Assembly: GCA_017860075.1 (NCBI GenBank)
Contig: JAFNAH010000010.1
Span: 1 to 11,992, forward strand
From: Acidobacteriota bacterium
GTDB lineage: Bacteria > Acidobacteriota > UBA6911
Length of the DNA: 11,992 nt
Direction of reading: 5' to 3'
Shown here: positions 8,672-11,992 of the stretch, in pieces
Position numbering within the stretch: position 1 is the stretch's first letter
How the letters are laid out: the number at the start of each line of letters is the position of its first letter
The notes under the pieces: generated by a model
The model's input: only the letters and a program-made list of their open reading frames with translations
What the model was told of the DNA's origin: nothing
Databases searched by the model: none
Made by a program: the position numbers and the translations under genes

Positions 8672-9430
8672 CTATTTGCTCACCCTCTTGCGGTTCATGA
8701 GGCTCGCCGTGTAACCGGCGCCGAAGCCATTATCGATGTTCACGACCACGACATTCGAAGCACAGCTGTTGAGCATGCCGAGGAGCGCCGTCAGGCCGCC
8801 GAAAGAGCTGCCGTACCCGACACTGGTCGGGACGGCTATGACCGGGACGCTGACCATGCCGCCCACCACGCTCGGCAGGGCGCCCTCCATCCCCGCTACG
8901 GCGACTATGACACGCGCCTGCACGAGCTCGCCCCGTACACTCAGGAGACGGTGGATGCCCGCCACCCCCACGTCGAAGGTGGTCCGCACCTCGTTTCCCA
9001 TCAGCCGCGCAGTCAGAGCAGCTTCTTCCGCCACCGGGATGTCCGACGTGCCCGCACACACTACGTGGATGATCCCCTCGCCGTAGATCGTCCGGTCCTG
9101 CACGATGCTCACGGCGCGCGCAGCCTTGTCGTAGCGCGCCCTGGAGGTCACCTTGCGCAGTCGACGGTACACCTCGGGAGAGCAGCGGGTAACCAGTATG
9201 TTCGATTTCTGGGGAAGAAGTGTGCGAACGATGGCAGCGATATGCTCGGGCCTCTTCCCCGGCCCGAAAACGACCTCGGGGAACCCCTGGCGCAGCGTGC
9301 GATGGTGATCCACCCGCGCGAAACCGAGATCTTCGAACGGAAGATGCTCGAGGCGCCGGGCGCCTTCATTCGTCGTGATGGCGCCGCTCCTGACGTCTTC
9401 CAGGAGTTCCAGCAGGTGCTCGCGATTCAT
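8672..9430 (-). CDS. larB: LarB, nickel-pincer nucleotide cofactor biosynthesis protein
   Basis: The 252-residue protein matches LarB closely. The N-terminal part ends [11 protein letters not shown] (49-59). The PurE-like C-terminal domain has [15 protein letters not shown] (124-138), [24 protein letters not shown] (178-191), [13 protein letters not shown] (200-212) and [22 protein letters not shown]. LarB carboxylates nicotinic acid adenine dinucleotide on the pyridinium ring and hydrolyses the phosphoanhydride, yielding the mononucleotide that LarE sulfurates and LarC loads with nickel. The cofactor serves lactate racemase LarA and related racemases or epimerases. Cys223 lies where the covalent-catalysis cysteine sits in the Lactobacillus enzyme (Cys221 as I recall). 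No larA, larC or larE is in the window. The ATG is the only early start; a weak AGGGG lies about 12 nt upstream. pnp ends 159 bp upstream on the same strand. Confidence 0.95.
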   Translation of the reverse strand: MNREHLLELLEDVRSGAITTNEGARRLEHLPFEDLGFARVDHHRTLRQGFPEVVFGPGKRPEHIAAIVRTLLPQKSNILVTRCSPEVYRRLRKVTSRARYDKAARAVSIVQDRTIYGEGIIHVVCAGTSDIPVAEEAALTARLMGNEVRTTFDVGVAGIHRLLSVRGELVQARVIVAVAGMEGALPSVVGGMVSVPVIAVPTSVGYGSSFGGLTALLGMLNSCASNVVVVNIDNGFGAGYTASLMNRKRVSK

Positions 9431-9589
9431 ACTGTCGATATGCCCCTGAATATCGGCGAATCAATACCACAACCGGCATTCACTTCCTAACCCGACAGGA
9501 GCAGGAACAACCTGACCGCTGAAACGCAAAGTGCGCTGAGGAAATTCGCTTGCTTCTGCCTGCCGACATGGCGTCGCTGCGGCGAGGCC

Positions 9590-11806
9590 TCAGAAGCGGC
9601 GCCGGTCACCGCCGCCCGGTCGATGCTGGTCACGGGTGCGCCCGCGGTCTCTCTGTGGCGGCCTGCCGCGCCCGTCCCCTTCCCGCCGAGGGGGCCTGGG
9701 AGCCGGAGTCTGCGGCGGGAGCCCCGCCGCCTCGCGGATCACGGCTTTCCTGCTGAGCCTGATCTTGTTCGGCGGTTCGATGCTGATGACCTTTACCGGG
9801 ATCTGATCCCCTACTTTCAGCTCGCTGTTGATGTCCTGCACCCGGTAGTCCGCCACTTCCGAGATATGCAGCAATCCCTCGGTTCCGGTGATGATCTCCA
9901 CGAAGGCGCCGAAATCGACCAGCCGTGTCACGGTGCCCAGGTAGGTCTTGCCGACCTCCGCCTCCATGACCAGTTCCTCGATCATGCGGATCGCCTTCTT
10001 AGCCGACTCGGTGTCCGTGGACGCGATGTTTACCTTCCCGTCGTCGTCGATGTCGATCTTGACGCCGGTCTGCTCGATAATCCCGCGGATGACCTTTCCG
10101 CCGGTGCCGATCACACCGCCGATCTTGTCCTTCGGGATCTGGATTGTAATGATCCTCGGAGCAAAGGGGGATATTTCCGAACGCGGTGACGCCAGACCCT
10201 CTGCCATCCGCTGGAGAATGAACAATCGGCCCACTCTCGCCTGGGCAAGTGCCTCGGCCATAATCTCGCGCGTCACGCCGCCGATCTTGATGTCCATCTG
10301 CAGGCCGGTGATCCCTTTCTCGGTCCCCGCGACTTTGAAATCCATGTCGCCGTGGTGATCCTCCACGCCGGCGATGTCGGTCAGAATGGCGTAATTACTC
10401 CCTTCCATCACCAGACCCATGGCGACACCGCCCACGGGCGCCTTGATGGGCACACCGGCATCCATCAGCGAGAGAATCCCGCCGCAGATCGACGCCATCG
10501 AAGAAGATCCGTTGCTCTCGAGGATATCCGCCACAACACGCACCGTGTAAGGAAACTCCTCCTCGGGCGGCATCACCGGCAGGATGCTCCGCTCGGCGAG
10601 CGCGCCGTGTCCGATCTCCCTGCGGCCCGGCCCGCGAAGGAACTTGACCTCCCCTACGCTGAAGGGAGGAAAGTTGTAGTGCAGCATGAACCGCTTGGAG
10701 GACTCGCCTTCAAGGGTATCCATTCGCTGCTCGTCTTCGGCCGTGCCCAGCGTGGAGGTCACCAGGGCCTGGGTCTCGCCGCGCGTGAAAAGCGCGGACC
10801 CGTGAGTTCTGGGAAGCAACGAGACTTCGACCGTGATCGGCCGAACTTCGTCAAACCTCCGGCCGTCAGGTCGCGTCCGGTTCACCAGGATCTCCGTGCG
10901 GAAGATCTTTTCCAGCAGCTGCTGGTAGATCCTCGAGGCCTGTGCGCGCTTCTCGGTCTCGTCCTCGGGGCAGGACTCCACGATGCTCTTCGCAATCTCG
11001 TCCAGGCGGCCGTAGCTGGCGAGCTTGCCTTTGGCGTGCAGGGCTTCCGAGATCTGGTGCGCGTACTCCTGCTCGATACGCTGGTATTCCGCCGGATCGG
11101 TCTCAGGCTTTCTGGCCTCCCACTTCACCGGGGACACGAGCTGGAACAGTTCGTGCTGCATGGCGATAAGCTTCCGAATCACGCCGTGGCCGAACTCGAG
11201 AGCCTCGACCATGAGCGACTCGGGGATTTCGCTGGCGCCCGCCTCAACCATCACCAGGGCATCCTCGGTGCCGGCCATGGTCAGGTTGAGCCGGCTCTCC
11301 TTCAGCTTGCTGATGGGCGGGTTGATGACAAAGCCTTCCTCCATCAACCCGACGCGCACGGCGGCTACCGGCTTCGTGAAAGGTATCGGAGAGCAGAAGA
11401 GGGCCGCAGAGGCTCCCGTAATGCTCATGATGTCCGGGTCATTCTCTTTGTCGGCCGACAGCACGAGCGCGACAATCTGGGTCTCATGGTGATAGCCGTC
11501 GGGGAAAAGCGGGCGCAGAGGTCGATCAATAAGGCGGGACGTGAGGACTTCCTTTTCGGTCGGCCTCCCCTCCCTTTTGAAAAAACCGCCGGGAATCTTC
11601 CCTGCCGCGTACGTGTTCTCCCTGTAGTCGACCGTGAGCGGCAGGAAATCGGCGCCCTCGCGCTCGTCCTTGTCCGCACAGGCAGTTACGAGGACGACGG
11701 TGTCGCCGTAACAAACATAGGCCGCGCCGTCGGCTTGCCGGGCGATCCGCCCCATCTCAATCGAGAACTGAAGCCCACCAATTTCACTGGATACTCTGTA
11801 AGTCAT
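9590..11806 (-). CDS. pnp: Polyribonucleotide nucleotidyltransferase (PNPase)
   Basis: The 738-residue product is full-length PNPase, the phosphorolytic 3'-5' exoribonuclease and degradosome component that forms a trimeric ring in the cytoplasm. The first RNase PH domain holds FLPLTVDYRENTYAAGKIPGG, KREGRPTEKE and SRLIDRPLRPLFP (54-102). A helical linker follows, then the second, catalytic RNase PH domain with RTHGSALFTRGETQ, SNGSSSMASICGG (431-443) and EDHHGDMDFK, whose D483, D489 and K491 fit the phosphate/metal site. A KH domain has KIGGVIGTGGKVIRGI (561-576). An S1 domain spans about 618-690 (GTVTRLVDFGAFVEI, GLLHISEV). The last 35 residues are an Arg/Gly/Pro-rich basic tail. The ATG start has AGGAGG 5 nt upstream (11817-11812). 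The upstream neighbour, commonly rpsO, is outside the window. Confidence 0.98.
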   Translation of the reverse strand: MTYRVSSEIGGLQFSIEMGRIARQADGAAYVCYGDTVVLVTACADKDEREGADFLPLTVDYRENTYAAGKIPGGFFKREGRPTEKEVLTSRLIDRPLRPLFPDGYHHETQIVALVLSADKENDPDIMSITGASAALFCSPIPFTKPVAAVRVGLMEEGFVINPPISKLKESRLNLTMAGTEDALVMVEAGASEIPESLMVEALEFGHGVIRKLIAMQHELFQLVSPVKWEARKPETDPAEYQRIEQEYAHQISEALHAKGKLASYGRLDEIAKSIVESCPEDETEKRAQASRIYQQLLEKIFRTEILVNRTRPDGRRFDEVRPITVEVSLLPRTHGSALFTRGETQALVTSTLGTAEDEQRMDTLEGESSKRFMLHYNFPPFSVGEVKFLRGPGRREIGHGALAERSILPVMPPEEEFPYTVRVVADILESNGSSSMASICGGILSLMDAGVPIKAPVGGVAMGLVMEGSNYAILTDIAGVEDHHGDMDFKVAGTEKGITGLQMDIKIGGVTREIMAEALAQARVGRLFILQRMAEGLASPRSEISPFAPRIITIQIPKDKIGGVIGTGGKVIRGIIEQTGVKIDIDDDGKVNIASTDTESAKKAIRMIEELVMEAEVGKTYLGTVTRLVDFGAFVEIITGTEGLLHISEVADYRVQDINSELKVGDQIPVKVISIEPPNKIRLSRKAVIREAAGLPPQTPAPRPPRREGDGRGRPPQRDRGRTRDQHRPGGGDRRRF

Positions 11807-11875
11807 TTGTTCCTCCTGGAACGATTCGAAGGCTGGAGGAATACCGGTACGGGATCCTGCACGGCAGGGGGCGTG

Positions 11876-11949
11876 ATTATGAGTCGTGAGTTAAGGATTC
11901 CGCGGCAAACCGTGCGCCGCGGGGCAACCCTTAACTCATAACTCATAAT
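11876..11949 (-). repeat. Long imperfect hairpin in the pnp leader region
   Basis: Bases 11876-11896 and 11929-11949 are inverted repeats matching at 19 of 21 positions. The two exceptions on the pnp strand are a G-U wobble and one A-C mismatch. Inside, CCGCGGC (11900-11906) pairs with GCCGCGG (11916-11922) around a 9-nt loop. The arms carry the heptad ATGAGTT, in near-tandem copies. The structure ends 70 bp before the pnp start codon. It could be an RNase III processing site of the kind known in the E. coli pnp leader, a terminator for the gene upstream, or an inserted palindromic repeat. I see no T-run after it. Confidence 0.7.
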
Positions 11950-11992
11950 TCGCAACCCGCCCGGATTCCAGGAGATCCTCCCAATCCAGCCA

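Noticed and set aside
10352..11941. Plus-strand 529-codon open frame antisense to pnp
   Set aside because: The mirror frame of pnp, with no recognisable domain; PNPase on the other strand is unambiguous.
11936..11992. Possible gene tail on the minus strand ending WLDWEDLLESGRVANYEL
   Set aside because: Only 18 codons are visible, the last few inside the hairpin arm. It matches no family I recognise, including the expected rpsO end, so it is too short to call.

Overview
The window reads as a piece of a GC-rich bacterial chromosome. It has an accessory, secreted-protein half (about 1-4570) and a housekeeping half (about 4900-11992). The ASPIC/UnbV domain tail, a Tat-exported Gfo/Idh/MocA (GH109-type) protein and a lipoprotein penicillin acylase sit next to a dnaG-rpoD cluster. 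Together they suggest a free-living, polymer-degrading lineage such as Acidobacteriota. That assignment is an inference from gene content and style only.

Layout. 3-311 (+) is the C-terminal end of an ASPIC/UnbV (CRTAC1-like) protein cut by the window edge. 312-682 is a convergent intergenic stretch with one strong hairpin. 683-2008 (-) is a Tat-signal GH109-like NAD-dependent glycosidase/oxidoreductase. It diverges, across a 356-bp spacer, from 2365-4572 (+), a lipoprotein of the penicillin acylase (S45, Ntn-hydrolase) family. 4573-4910 is non-coding and holds an inverted-repeat structure (about 4703-4888) that looks like the remains of a small transposable element.

From 4911 on, every gene lies on the minus strand. 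In transcription order these are pnp (polynucleotide phosphorylase), larB (nickel-pincer cofactor synthesis), dnaG (primase), rpoD (housekeeping sigma factor, TTG start) and a tRNA with a CAT anticodon, probably tRNA-Ile2. dnaG and rpoD are only 20 bp apart, the core of the classical macromolecular synthesis operon. An AT-rich iterated palindrome lies between rpoD and the tRNA, and a long imperfect hairpin lies in the pnp leader at the right edge.

How the genes fit together. pnp, dnaG, rpoD and the tRNA serve RNA turnover, replication priming, transcription and decoding. larB is the odd member, a cofactor gene without larA, larC or larE in view. The left half looks like envelope or extracellular metabolism: amide-bond hydrolysis, glycoside processing and a surface repeat protein. 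I see no defence system, CRISPR array or complete mobile element. The most unusual items are the two kinds of intergenic repeat structure and the orphan larB.
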